Shown one piece after another: positions 9,471 through 18,207 of a stretch of DNA of 64,000 nt. A model generated the notes under the pieces. That model had not been told where the DNA came from and ran no database searches. It worked only from the letters and a program-made list of their open reading frames with translations. The first letter of the stretch is position 1. Every line of letters starts with the position of its first letter. Both the position numbers and the translations under genes were made by a program. Source of the DNA: Streptomyces cucumeris (GTDB taxonomy: Bacteria > Actinomycetota > Actinomycetes > Streptomycetales > Streptomycetaceae); the NCBI RefSeq assembly GCF_024295805.1, contig NZ_JANCLX010000004.1:250949-314948 (forward strand). Direction: 5' to 3'.

Positions 9471-9797
9471 GTGGCACGGGATTACGACAGCCAGCTCCTG
9501 GAGTCGGTCGCGGTGCGCCGCCGAAGGATGCGGGACGCGCTGTTGTTCGGGGCTCTGCGGGTGCGGCGTACGGCGGATGAGCGGATCGGGAAGATGTTCG
9601 CCGGAATCGCGATCGCCGCCGTCCTGTGCGCGGGGTGTGTCGGGTGGTCGTTTCTCCAGCACACCCTGCAGAAACAGAAGGACGAGCAGGAGAAGCGGCA
9701 GCGCCAGGAACAGCAGTACCAGCAGCCGCCCCGGACATCACACCCGAAGAATTCAGAGAAGTCCGAGAAGTCCGAGAAAACCGACAAGAGTTCATGA
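9471..9797 (+). CDS. Small single-pass membrane protein of the T7SS operon
   Basis: This is a protein of about 108 aa with a basic N-terminus (VAVRRRRMRDALLFGALRVRR), one strong transmembrane segment (MFAGIAIAAVLCAGCVGWSFL, residues about 42-62) and a charged coiled-coil tail rich in Gln/Lys/Glu. The start could be GTG 9471 (GGAGAGG 13 nt upstream) or GTG 9447 (116 aa). The topology (short cytoplasmic head, one TM, polar tail) resembles the N-terminal part of EccB, but the protein is far too short to be EccB. It lies directly before eccD, so it may take part in the membrane complex. The function is unknown. Confidence 0.7.
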   Translation: MARDYDSQLLESVAVRRRRMRDALLFGALRVRRTADERIGKMFAGIAIAAVLCAGCVGWSFLQHTLQKQKDEQEKRQRQEQQYQQPPRTSHPKNSEKSEKSEKTDKSS

Positions 9798-9849
9798 TGA
9801 CGGACACCCGGTTCCATGCCCTCGACGTCGCGACGATAGGTTCCCTTCA

Positions 9850-11205
9850 GTGGTGAACACAGCATCGACTTCCCGGGCGCGGCTCAGCAGGGTGACGCTG
9901 ATCGGCGAGCGCCGCCGGGCGGATATCGTGCTGCCCTCGGACGCTCCGATCGGGCAGTTGCTGCCGGACATCCTCCAGTTGCTGGACGACCGGGCCGCGG
10001 CGCGGCCGATGACACGGCAGTTGATCACCGCGGACGGTTCCGCGCTCCCGCATGACGCCACGCTCTCCTCGGCGGAGGTCACGGACGGAGCCGTCCTGCG
10101 GCTGGTGCGGGCGCATACGGCGCCGCCCGCGCCCGTGGTGCACGATGTCACCGATCTCGTCGCGGACGACCTCGACCTCCGGACCTGGCGCTGGCGTCCG
10201 GCCGCGCGCCGGATCAGCGCGGGGGTGGGGACCGTGGTGTTCGCGGTGCTCGCCGGACTGCTCGCCCGCCGCGAGATCGCGCTCGACGCGCTCGCGGGGG
10301 CTCTCGCCGTCATCGCGCTCGTCCTCGCCGCGGCCGGTGCGGCCGCGGCCACCGCCGGGCGGGGCAACCGCGGGCTCGCCACGGCGCTGTTGCTCACCTC
10401 CGGCGGACTCGGCGTCCTCGCCGCGTGGACCGCCGCCGACGCCCACGACTGGTCGGGGACCACCCGGCTCGCCGCCGTCGCGGGCGCGGGCGTCGTGACG
10501 CTGGCGCTGCTCGGCCGTTTCTCACCGCTGGGCCGTGGCGGCCTCGTCGGAGCCGGGGCCACCGCCGCGCTCGCCGTCGTGTGGCAGGCCGTCGCCGCCG
10601 TGCAGGACGACACGGCCCGGCTCGGCGCCGTGATGGCGGTGTTCTCCGTGGTGCTGCTCGGACTGCTGCCCCGGCTCGCGCTGATGGCCTCCGGCCTCAC
10701 CGCGCTCGACGACCGCCGCTCCGCCGGAGCGTCCGTCAGCCGCCACCAGGTGGGCAACGCGCTCGCGGCCACCCACCGCGGTCTCGCCCTCGCGACGATG
10801 GTCACCGCGTCCTCCGCGACGGCCGGTGGCTGGCTGCTGACCCTGGCCGACGAGCCGACCGTGTGGACGGTGGCGCTCTCCTCCGTGGTGGCCCTGGTGC
10901 TGCTCTCCCGGGCGCGCGCCTTCCCGCTGGTCGCCGAGGTGGTCACGCTGTTCGCCGCCGCCGCGGTCCTCGTCGTACGTCTGGTGGTCGTGTGGCTGGA
11001 CCACACCGGCGGCGCGGGACCGCTCGCGGTGCTGGCCGCGGCAGCCGTGCTGCCGCTGCTGGCCCTGGCGGTGCAGCCGCCCGAGCACGTACGGGTCCGG
11101 CTGCGGCGGGTGGCCGATCTGACCGAATCCATCGGGGTCGTGGGGCTCTTCCCGCTCGCCGTCGGTGTGTTCGGCGTCTACGGACAGCTCCTCAACAAGT
11201 TCTGA
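9850..11205 (+). CDS. eccD: Type VII secretion integral membrane protein EccD
   Basis: EccD is the channel-lining membrane subunit of T7SS. The 451-aa product has an N-terminal ubiquitin-like/YukD domain (RVTLIGERRRADIVLPSDAPIG, residues about 12-95) and then about eleven hydrophobic helices (residues 120-451) separated by short loops, the standard EccD plan. I chose GTG 9850; GTG 9853 is equally possible, and no strong ribosome-binding site separates them. The gene lies between the small membrane protein and the MinD-like ATPase, all in one direction. With EccC it gives the core of a secretion apparatus, although EccB and EccE are not in this window. Confidence 0.9.
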   Translation: MVNTASTSRARLSRVTLIGERRRADIVLPSDAPIGQLLPDILQLLDDRAAARPMTRQLITADGSALPHDATLSSAEVTDGAVLRLVRAHTAPPAPVVHDVTDLVADDLDLRTWRWRPAARRISAGVGTVVFAVLAGLLARREIALDALAGALAVIALVLAAAGAAAATAGRGNRGLATALLLTSGGLGVLAAWTAADAHDWSGTTRLAAVAGAGVVTLALLGRFSPLGRGGLVGAGATAALAVVWQAVAAVQDDTARLGAVMAVFSVVLLGLLPRLALMASGLTALDDRRSAGASVSRHQVGNALAATHRGLALATMVTASSATAGGWLLTLADEPTVWTVALSSVVALVLLSRARAFPLVAEVVTLFAAAAVLVVRLVVVWLDHTGGAGPLAVLAAAAVLPLLALAVQPPEHVRVRLRRVADLTESIGVVGLFPLAVGVFGVYGQLLNKF

Positions 11206-11255
11206 GTCGACGCGCAGCCCTCCGGGCGGGGTGGCAGGTGGGAAAGAGGGCCTAC

Positions 11256-12419
11256 ATGGCGAACGCGGACAACTGGCAGGGCGATCTGCTCCGATCCCTG
11301 CGTGCCGACGGCGGCGGCAACAGCGATGGCGGCAACAGCGATGGCCCTCCTGGGACGGAGGCCCCCGCGGGCAATCTCACCGGGAGCCCCGCGGACACCC
11401 CCGTCGAGGCCCCGCCCCCGAACCCGGCACCACCGCACGCGCCCCCGCAAACCCCGCCCCACCCGGCACCGCCCCACCCGGCCCCCTCTCCCCCGCGCAC
11501 CCCCGACTCCCGCCCCGTGGCCGACCCCTCCCTCGCCGCCGCCACCCACCGGCCGCGCCACGGCGAGCACATCGCCGCGCGCACCGCGCGCACCCTGCGC
11601 CGTACCGTCTCCTCCTCGGCCGCGCGCGAGGTCGCCGCGACCACCGCCACCGCCGAGACCCTCCAGCAGCCGGTGACCACCGGCCGCCAGATCGCCGTCA
11701 CCTCCATCCGGGGCGGCGCCGGGAAGTCGACCGTGGCCGCGCTGCTGGGCATGGCCTACGCGCACTACCGGCAGGACCCGGTCCTCCTCGTCGAGGCCGA
11801 TCCGGCGCTCGGTTCGCTGCCGTCGCGGCTCGGCGCCGAGTCGGTGCGCTGGACCACCGGCGACCTGGCCGGGATCGTCGAACCGCAGATGTCCCTGCTC
11901 GACGTCACCGGATACCTCGTCCAACTCCCCGGCAACGCCTGGCTGCTCCCCGGCAGCCAGGGCCAGATCGGCGCGATGCTGGACACCGCGGCGTACGAGC
12001 GGGTCATGGTCTCGCTGCGCCGCTACTTCGGCGTGACCGTCGTCGATTGCGAGACGCTGCCCGCCGAGGTCGCCCGTGTCGCGCTGTCCGCATCCCAGGC
12101 CCGGGTGCTGACCGCGCCCGCCACCCTGGAGGGCCTCACCAGCACCCGCGCGGTGCTCGAGTGGATGCGGGGGCTGCCCCGCCACATGATCACCGGGACC
12201 GTCGTCGCGCTCACCGAACTCGTCCCGCACTCCGGTATCGACCTCGACAAGGCGGCCGGACGGCTCGCCGACACCGGGGCGACCGTCCGGGTGCTGCCCT
12301 ACGACCGGCACCTGGCGGCCGGCGGCCCGATCCGCACCGACCGTCTCGCCCACGCGACCAGGGAAGCCGCCGCCCTCCTCGCCGCGGACGCCTTCCGGCT
12401 CTCCCAGCAGCGCCGCTGA
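11256..12419 (+). CDS. MinD/ParA-like ATPase of the T7SS locus (EspI-like)
   Basis: This 388-aa protein begins with about 110 residues of Pro/Ala-rich disordered sequence, then a SIMIBI-class ATPase domain. The deviant Walker A is SIRGGAGKSTVAALLG (G153-S158), followed by LLVEADPALGSLPSRL and a VVDCETLP switch-like motif. The Pro-rich N-terminus and ParA-type domain match the EspI-like ATPases of ESX loci, which modulate secretion. It lies 50 nt after eccD and 17 nt before eccC. There is no transmembrane segment, so it is presumably cytoplasmic and docked on the membrane complex. Confidence 0.85.
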   Translation: MANADNWQGDLLRSLRADGGGNSDGGNSDGPPGTEAPAGNLTGSPADTPVEAPPPNPAPPHAPPQTPPHPAPPHPAPSPPRTPDSRPVADPSLAAATHRPRHGEHIAARTARTLRRTVSSSAAREVAATTATAETLQQPVTTGRQIAVTSIRGGAGKSTVAALLGMAYAHYRQDPVLLVEADPALGSLPSRLGAESVRWTTGDLAGIVEPQMSLLDVTGYLVQLPGNAWLLPGSQGQIGAMLDTAAYERVMVSLRRYFGVTVVDCETLPAEVARVALSASQARVLTAPATLEGLTSTRAVLEWMRGLPRHMITGTVVALTELVPHSGIDLDKAAGRLADTGATVRVLPYDRHLAAGGPIRTDRLAHATREAAALLAADAFRLSQQRR

Positions 12420-12436
12420 CCCGAGGACGGACGCCG

Positions 12437-15400
12437 ATGAGTACCCGACTGATCCACCGCCCGGCCCGGACCACCCGCCCGCCGGCCCCGTCCGAGGCCC
12501 GCACCATCGAGGCCCCGCCCAACCTCCCCGAGGGGAAGTCGGGCAACGTCGCGATGTCGCTGCTGCCCGTGGCCGGTGTGCTGTCGTCCGTGGTGATGAT
12601 GACGGTCGTCCGCAACAGCCAGTTCGCCGGACTCGGCGCGATCATCGTCGTGGTCACGATCATCGGCTCACTCGCGCTCCTCTTCTCGCAGCGCGGCAAG
12701 GCCCAGCGCACCCGCCGCACCCAGCGCGAGGCGTATCTGACCTATCTGGAGGACCTCCGCGAGGAACTGGCCGGTGAGGAACGCGAACGCAGGGAGCGCG
12801 CCGATGTGCTCAACCCGCCGCCGGACGCGCTGTACGACATCGTGCGCGACCCGGCCCGGCTGTGGGAGCGCCGCCGTCTCGACGGTGACTTCCTGCGCGT
12901 GCGCGTGGGCACCGGTGAGATGCCGGTGCGCGACCTCACCCTCGGCCAGCAGGGCTCGTCCGTCCTCACCCCGCCCGACCGCTTCATGCTCAACGAGGCG
13001 TCGGCGCTCATGGCCCGCTTCCGCACCGGTACCGAACTCCCGCTCACCGTACCGCTGGACCGGGTCGGCAACATCAGCGTCGTCGGTCCGCGCGAGGACT
13101 GCCTGCGCCTCGTGCGCGCGCTGCTCGTACAGACCGCCGCCACCCACGCGCCGGATGACGCGGCCATGGCGCTCGCCGTGCCCGGTGAGCGGATGGCCGA
13201 CTGGGAATGGGCGAAGTGGCTGCCGCATCTGCTCGACACCGAGCAGTTCGACGGCCCCGTCGCCGCCCGCCGTATCGCCCCCTCACCGCCGCAGCTCGCC
13301 CGGCAGATCGGACCCGAGCTGCGCCGCCGCGCCGGTTACGCGGCCGAGGTGCGGCGGGGGCTGTCCGGTGCGGACGCGCTGGCCATGACCTCGCGCCTGG
13401 TGGTGGTGGCCGACGGGCACGGCGCGGACGCCGTGGACCTGCCGCGCCCCGACGACGCCGTGGCTCTGCGGGAGATGGGCGTCACCGTGCTCCATCTGCT
13501 GGAGCGGCGGGTCCAGGAGCCGGGGCAGGTCAGTGTGCGGATCACGGTCGACGGCGACCAGGTCGTCATCGAGGATCTGCGCGAGCGGGAGCCGATCAGC
13601 GCCCACGGCACGGTGGACGAGGTGGGCATCCCGTTCGCCGAGGGGCTCGCCCGCATGATCGCGCCGCTGCGGCTGTCCGCGGAATCGCTCGTCGACGCCC
13701 CGCTGTCCGGCCCCGTCGACTTCGCCGAACTGCTCGGGATCGACGACGTGGCCCGGCTGGACGTGGACCGGCTGTGGGCGGCGCGCGGTGAACGCGCCTT
13801 CCTGCGCGTGTCGATCGGCATCAGCGACTCCCGGGAACCGGTCCTGCTCGACCTCAAGGAGTCCTCCGAACTGGGCATGGGTCCGCACGGACTGTGCGTG
13901 GGCGCGACCGGCTCCGGCAAGTCGGAGCTGCTGCGCACCCTCGTGCTCGCCCTGGTCGCCACCCATCCCCCCGAGGATCTCGCACTGGTCCTCGTCGACT
14001 ACAAGGGCGGCGCGACCTTCGCCCCGTTCGCCGGACTGCCGCATGTCGCGGGCGTCATCACCAACCTGGAGAACCAGGCCGGGCTGGTCGAGCGCGTCCA
14101 CGCCTCGCTCGCGGGCGAGGTCAAGCGGCGCCAGCAGGTCCTCAAGGACGCGGGCAACGTGGCCGACATCGGTGACTACGCGGCACTGCGCGCCACCAAG
14201 CGGCCCGATCTCGATCCGCTGCCGCACCTCTTCGTGGTCATCGACGAGTTCGGCGAACTGCTCACCGCCAAGCCCGACTTCATCGATCTGTTCCTGTCCA
14301 TCGGCCGGATCGGCCGCTCCATCGGGGTCCATCTGCTGCTGTCCAGCCAGCGCATCGAGAGCGGGAAGCTCAAGGGCCTGGACACCTATCTCTCCTACCG
14401 TCTCGGGCTGCGCACCTTCTCCGCCGACGAGTCCCGTACGGTCCTGGACACCACCGACGCCTTCCACCTCCCACCGCTGCCCGGCTTCGGTTTCCTCAAA
14501 GTGGACACCAGCCACTACGAACGCTTCAAGGCGAGTTATGTCTCCGGGGGCTACCGCGGTCCGGTGCGGCGCGACGAGGAGGAGCAGTCCGGACCGCTCG
14601 CGCTGGAGTACCCGGCGTACAACACCCTGGCCGGACCGGAGGATCCCGGCGGGCGGGAACCGGCGACCCGGCGCCGGGAGACCGGGCCGACCGAGCTGGG
14701 TGTGATGGTGGCCCAACTCGCCGACGCCGCCGCCCCGGTGCGCCGTATCTGGCTCCCCCCGCTGCCCGGCGCCATCGCGCTGGACACGGTCGCGGGGCCG
14801 CTGGAGGTCGGTGCGCGCGGTACGCAGCTCGCGGGGCGCGGCGGCCCGTTGCGGATCCCGCTGGGACTGCTCGACGATCCGACCAAGCAGTGGCAGGGCC
14901 GGTGGTACCTGGACCTCACGGTGGCGGGCGGCCACGCCGCCGTCATCGGCGGTCCGCAGTCCGGCAAGACGACGCTACTGCGCACACTCGCCCTCTCGCT
15001 CGCGCTGACCCACACCCCGCAGGAGGCCGGCGTCTACGCGCTCGACCTGGTGGGCGGAGGGCTCCAGGCACTCTCCGGACTGCCGCACGTCGGCGGGGTC
15101 GCCGGGCGCGCCGACCGCGAACGCGCCGGGCGCACCGTCGAAGAGGTGCGGACCATGCTGGAGATCCGCGAGGAGCTCTTCCGGCGGCACGGCATCGACT
15201 CCGTCGAGCAGTTGCGCACCCTGCACGCGGCCGGTCAGCTGCCCGAACTGGCCTCCGCCGAGATCGTGTTGATGATCGACGGCTTCGGGGCGCTGCGCGA
15301 CGACTTCGAGGAGCTGGACGACGCGGTCGTCGACATCCTCAAGCGGGGCGGCGGTTACGGGATCCACGTCGTGGCGGCCATGCTGCGCTGGAACGACGTC

Positions 15401-16411
15401 CGGATCGCCACCCAGTCCACCTTCGGCACCCGCATCGAGCTGCGGCTGAACGATCCGAGCGAGTCCAGCATCGACCGGAAGCTGGCGCAGACGCTGGCGC
15501 CCGACGAACCCGGCCGCGTGCTCACCGACGGCAAGCTCTTCGCGCAGGTGGCGCTGGCCCGCACCGACGGGCTCGCCGACACCGCCGACCTGGGCGCCGT
15601 CCTGGAGCGCACCGCCCGCTCGGTGCGCGCCACCTGGAGCGGTGAGGTGGCCCAGCCGGTGCGGGTGCTGCCGCACGTCCTGGAACCGCGGCTGCTGCCG
15701 GGCCTGGCCGCCGAGCCCACGCGCGTGCCCATCGGCCTGGACCAGTCGGCGCTGGCGCCCGTGACCCTCGACCTCTTCGCGCACGATCAGCACCTCCTGG
15801 TGCTGGGCGACAGCGAATGCGGCAAGACCAATCTCCTCAAGACCATCGCGCACGGTCTCATCGAGCGCCACGGCGAGGACGACCTGGTGTTCGCGGTGAT
15901 GGACCCGCGGCGCGGGCTGCGCGGCGCCATCCCGGAGGAGTTCCGCGGCGGGTACGCGTACAACGCACGGATGTGCGGAGGGCTGGCCGCGGGAATCGCC
16001 GGCGAGCTGGAGAAGCGGCTCCCCGACGACACCGCGGACACCGGGGACCTGGAGCCCGGCAGTTGGGGCAGCGGTCCGCGGATCGTGGTCCTGGTCGACG
16101 ACTACGACGTGCTGACCACGGCGGGGCAGGCGCCGCTCGCGCCGTTCCTGCCGTACGTCCCGTCCGCGGTCGACATCGGCCTCCACTTCGTCCTGACCCG
16201 CCGGGTCGCGGGCGCCTCGCGCGGAATGTACGAACCGCTGGTGCTGGGCCTGCGCGAATCGGGCGCCTCGGCGCTCGTCATGGCGGGCGACCGGAGCGAG
16301 GGGCAGCTGTTCCCTGGGGTGTACGCCGCGCAGCGGCCCGCGGGGCGCGGCGTGCTGATCCAGCGGGGGCGGCCGGACCGGCTGATCCAGACGGTGCACA
16401 CCGACGGCTGA
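12437..16411 (+). CDS. eccC: Type VII secretion protein EccC (fused EccCa-EccCb)
   Basis: EccC is the FtsK/SpoIIIE-type motor that recognises and drives T7SS substrates. The 1324-aa product has two N-terminal membrane helices (residues about 35-85), a stalk region, and three FtsK-like ATPase domains. Their P-loops are GATGSGKSE (residues 489-497), GGPQSGKTT (838-846) and GDSECGKTN (1124-1132). The first domain has an LVDYKGGATFAPF/FVVIDEFGELL pair typical of an active ATPase. The third P-loop departs most from consensus. It is a single-chain EccC, unlike the split EccCa/EccCb of mycobacterial ESX-1. ATG start, 17 nt after the upstream stop. Confidence 0.95.
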   Translation: MSTRLIHRPARTTRPPAPSEARTIEAPPNLPEGKSGNVAMSLLPVAGVLSSVVMMTVVRNSQFAGLGAIIVVVTIIGSLALLFSQRGKAQRTRRTQREAYLTYLEDLREELAGEERERRERADVLNPPPDALYDIVRDPARLWERRRLDGDFLRVRVGTGEMPVRDLTLGQQGSSVLTPPDRFMLNEASALMARFRTGTELPLTVPLDRVGNISVVGPREDCLRLVRALLVQTAATHAPDDAAMALAVPGERMADWEWAKWLPHLLDTEQFDGPVAARRIAPSPPQLARQIGPELRRRAGYAAEVRRGLSGADALAMTSRLVVVADGHGADAVDLPRPDDAVALREMGVTVLHLLERRVQEPGQVSVRITVDGDQVVIEDLREREPISAHGTVDEVGIPFAEGLARMIAPLRLSAESLVDAPLSGPVDFAELLGIDDVARLDVDRLWAARGERAFLRVSIGISDSREPVLLDLKESSELGMGPHGLCVGATGSGKSELLRTLVLALVATHPPEDLALVLVDYKGGATFAPFAGLPHVAGVITNLENQAGLVERVHASLAGEVKRRQQVLKDAGNVADIGDYAALRATKRPDLDPLPHLFVVIDEFGELLTAKPDFIDLFLSIGRIGRSIGVHLLLSSQRIESGKLKGLDTYLSYRLGLRTFSADESRTVLDTTDAFHLPPLPGFGFLKVDTSHYERFKASYVSGGYRGPVRRDEEEQSGPLALEYPAYNTLAGPEDPGGREPATRRRETGPTELGVMVAQLADAAAPVRRIWLPPLPGAIALDTVAGPLEVGARGTQLAGRGGPLRIPLGLLDDPTKQWQGRWYLDLTVAGGHAAVIGGPQSGKTTLLRTLALSLALTHTPQEAGVYALDLVGGGLQALSGLPHVGGVAGRADRERAGRTVEEVRTMLEIREELFRRHGIDSVEQLRTLHAAGQLPELASAEIVLMIDGFGALRDDFEELDDAVVDILKRGGGYGIHVVAAMLRWNDVRIATQSTFGTRIELRLNDPSESSIDRKLAQTLAPDEPGRVLTDGKLFAQVALARTDGLADTADLGAVLERTARSVRATWSGEVAQPVRVLPHVLEPRLLPGLAAEPTRVPIGLDQSALAPVTLDLFAHDQHLLVLGDSECGKTNLLKTIAHGLIERHGEDDLVFAVMDPRRGLRGAIPEEFRGGYAYNARMCGGLAAGIAGELEKRLPDDTADTGDLEPGSWGSGPRIVVLVDDYDVLTTAGQAPLAPFLPYVPSAVDIGLHFVLTRRVAGASRGMYEPLVLGLRESGASALVMAGDRSEGQLFPGVYAAQRPAGRGVLIQRGRPDRLIQTVHTDG

Positions 16412-16495
16412 CACCACACCCGCGGTGCCTCTGGCGCCCCACGCGCCCTGGGCGTCACGGATATTCACGACCGAGGAAGGACCGGACAGGACCCC

Positions 16496-17914
16496 ATGAC
16501 CAAGGACGTCATCACCCTGACGCAGCAGATGCCCGCCCCGCTGAGCGTGCTCGCGGGGCTGCTCTCCGGAGGCCCCGACAAGCTGGTCGGGACGACGGGC
16601 GAGGACGCCGTCGTCCAGCTCTGCGACCCGCAGGGGCGTCCCCTGGTCTCCGTGGAGTCACCGGTGCTCGTCCAGGTGGCGGGAGAGGCCGAGCGGCTGC
16701 TCGGGGCCACCGCACCCCCGGTGCCGTTCTGGTGGACCGAGGCACGCGCCACCACCGGGGTCGAGGAGGCCGAACGGCTCGCGGGCACCTTCGCCGCCCG
16801 GCTCGCGTCCCTGTCCGGCGGTTCGGTCTGGCCGCCGGAGGCCGCCGGTTCCCTGGCCGTGGTGGCGTCGGATGAGGTGGGCGTGGCACCGGCGCCCGCG
16901 GCGGCACAGCCCGCGGTCGACGTGCTCACCGACAAGGTCGCCGTCGTCATCCAGGACCGGCCGGTGATCGCGATGACGGCCTGGCTCTCGGACGCGCTGC
17001 GCGCCACCGCCCGCGCCGAACTCGGCCTCCAGATCGTCACCCCGCCCGGGGCCCGGCTCTCCCCCGCGGTCCGCACCAGCCTCGGCGGGTGGCCCTCGCG
17101 CTGGGTCGTCCAGGACGAGAAGGAGGGCTACTACGACGGGCTCTCCGGTGCCGTACTGCGCTGGCAGAACGGCCTGTTCGCCCCGGTCGCCCCGGAGGAC
17201 GCCACCCCCGAGGACCCGGACACCCCGGTGGCCGACGCCTACCGGGCGTTCGCCGACACCGGCGAGCGCCAGCTCGCCGTCACCTTCCGCACCGTCCACC
17301 CCGCCGACGACCGTCTGGTCCTGGGCGGTGCCCTGGAGTCGGTCTGGCGCGAACTGACCGGGGAACCCCCGGCGGGCTGGGGCACCGCGGAACCGGCCAA
17401 CCTCCCGTGGTCCGTACGCCAGTTGACGGACCTCGCCCACGACCGGGCGCCCGAACCCACCTGGCTCGTGGTCGTCGGCAGCCCCGACCGCCCGGCTCTG
17501 GCCACGGTCCGCGTCAGCCGTACGACGGGGGGCGTGGAGGAGGACGTCACACTCGCCTTCGGCTACGGGCCCGATGAGGAGCCCCCGCTGGAGGCCCTCC
17601 CCCGGGTCGCGGAGATCCTGGCAACCCGTCACCACCTCCAGTCGATGCTGCTCCAGCTCCGCAAGGCGCGCCGGGACCTGATGGTCCCGCCACGCTTCGA
17701 AGGCCCCGGCGTCCCGCTGGCGTTCGTACTCGGACCGGAAGAGGTCCGCGAGCTGCCGGCCGACCGCGCCCGCCGCACCCCCCTCGCCGACCCCCCGCTC
17801 CCCCTCGGCCCGGCATCCCGCCCCGCCCTCTACTACCCGCTCCCGGGCGATCCGGGCGACCTGTCGGGCTGGCAGGACTTCGAACGCCTCATGCGCCATC
17901 TGAAAGGCGCGTAA
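16496..17914 (+). CDS. DUF6177-like T7SS-associated protein
   Basis: This 472-aa protein lacks signal peptide and membrane segments. It begins MTKDVITLTQQMPAPLSVLAG. The middle region (RWVVQDEKEGYYDGLSGAVLRW, residues about 200-222) and the C-terminal helical part (about 380-472) match what I recall of DUF6177, a family regularly seen after eccC in Streptomyces T7SS loci. The sequence gives no catalytic motif. An AGGAAGG lies about 16 nt before the ATG. It closes the T7SS operon, since a strong hairpin follows. A role as a cytosolic adaptor is only inference. Confidence 0.75.
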   Translation: MTKDVITLTQQMPAPLSVLAGLLSGGPDKLVGTTGEDAVVQLCDPQGRPLVSVESPVLVQVAGEAERLLGATAPPVPFWWTEARATTGVEEAERLAGTFAARLASLSGGSVWPPEAAGSLAVVASDEVGVAPAPAAAQPAVDVLTDKVAVVIQDRPVIAMTAWLSDALRATARAELGLQIVTPPGARLSPAVRTSLGGWPSRWVVQDEKEGYYDGLSGAVLRWQNGLFAPVAPEDATPEDPDTPVADAYRAFADTGERQLAVTFRTVHPADDRLVLGGALESVWRELTGEPPAGWGTAEPANLPWSVRQLTDLAHDRAPEPTWLVVVGSPDRPALATVRVSRTTGGVEEDVTLAFGYGPDEEPPLEALPRVAEILATRHHLQSMLLQLRKARRDLMVPPRFEGPGVPLAFVLGPEEVRELPADRARRTPLADPPLPLGPASRPALYYPLPGDPGDLSGWQDFERLMRHLKGA

Positions 17915-17923
17915 GGACGGCGG

Positions 17924-17952
17924 GCGCGGGGGCCGCCATAGGGCCCCCGCGC
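17924..17952 (+). terminator. Terminator of the T7SS operon
   Basis: A perfect 11-bp GC-rich stem (GCGCGGGGGCC / GGCCCCCGCGC) with a 7-nt loop begins 9 nt after the stop codon of the DUF6177-like gene. Confidence 0.75.
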
Positions 17953-17987
17953 CGCGGGCGGACCAGGGGGAATATCGAGATACGCAA

Positions 17988-18020
17988 AAGCCCAGGTCAC
18001 CGATGAGGTGACCTGGGCTT
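17988..18020 (-). terminator. Terminator downstream of tRNA-Thr
   Basis: A perfect 14-bp stem (AAGCCCAGGTCACC with its complement) and a 5-nt loop lie 7 nt beyond the 3' end of the tRNA. On the minus strand it is followed by TTGCG after CTT, giving a short T-run, so it is an intrinsic terminator for the tRNA transcript. Confidence 0.85.
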
Positions 18021-18026
18021 CAGATG

Positions 18027-18100
18027 AGCCGCCTAAGGGAATCGAACCCTTGACCTACGCATTACGAGTGCGTCGCTCTGGCCGACTGAGCTAAGGCGGC
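18027..18100 (-). tRNA. tRNA-Thr (anticodon CGT)
   Basis: On the minus strand a 74-nt cloverleaf folds. The acceptor stem is GCCGCCT/AGGCGGC, the D stem GCTC/GAGC, the anticodon stem ACGCA/TGCGT with loop CTCGTAA (anticodon CGT at 34-36, decoding ACG), and the T stem AAGGG/CCCTT with TTCGATT. The discriminator base is T and CCA is not encoded. No integrase gene or attachment-site duplication is visible beside it, although the accessory T7SS block ends here. Confidence 0.97.
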
Positions 18101-18207
18101 ATGCTGCGTGGCCAGACTGGCATCAGCAGCGCGGCCAAGTCTACACAGTTTCGAGGGGTGCTCCGTACGGGGCCGGGTGGGGGCCCCGCAAGGGGCGTTC
18201 GGGCTGG

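Noticed and set aside
18027..18100. tRNA-Thr as an integration site for the T7SS block
   Set aside because: No integrase and no duplicated 3' tRNA end could be found in the window.
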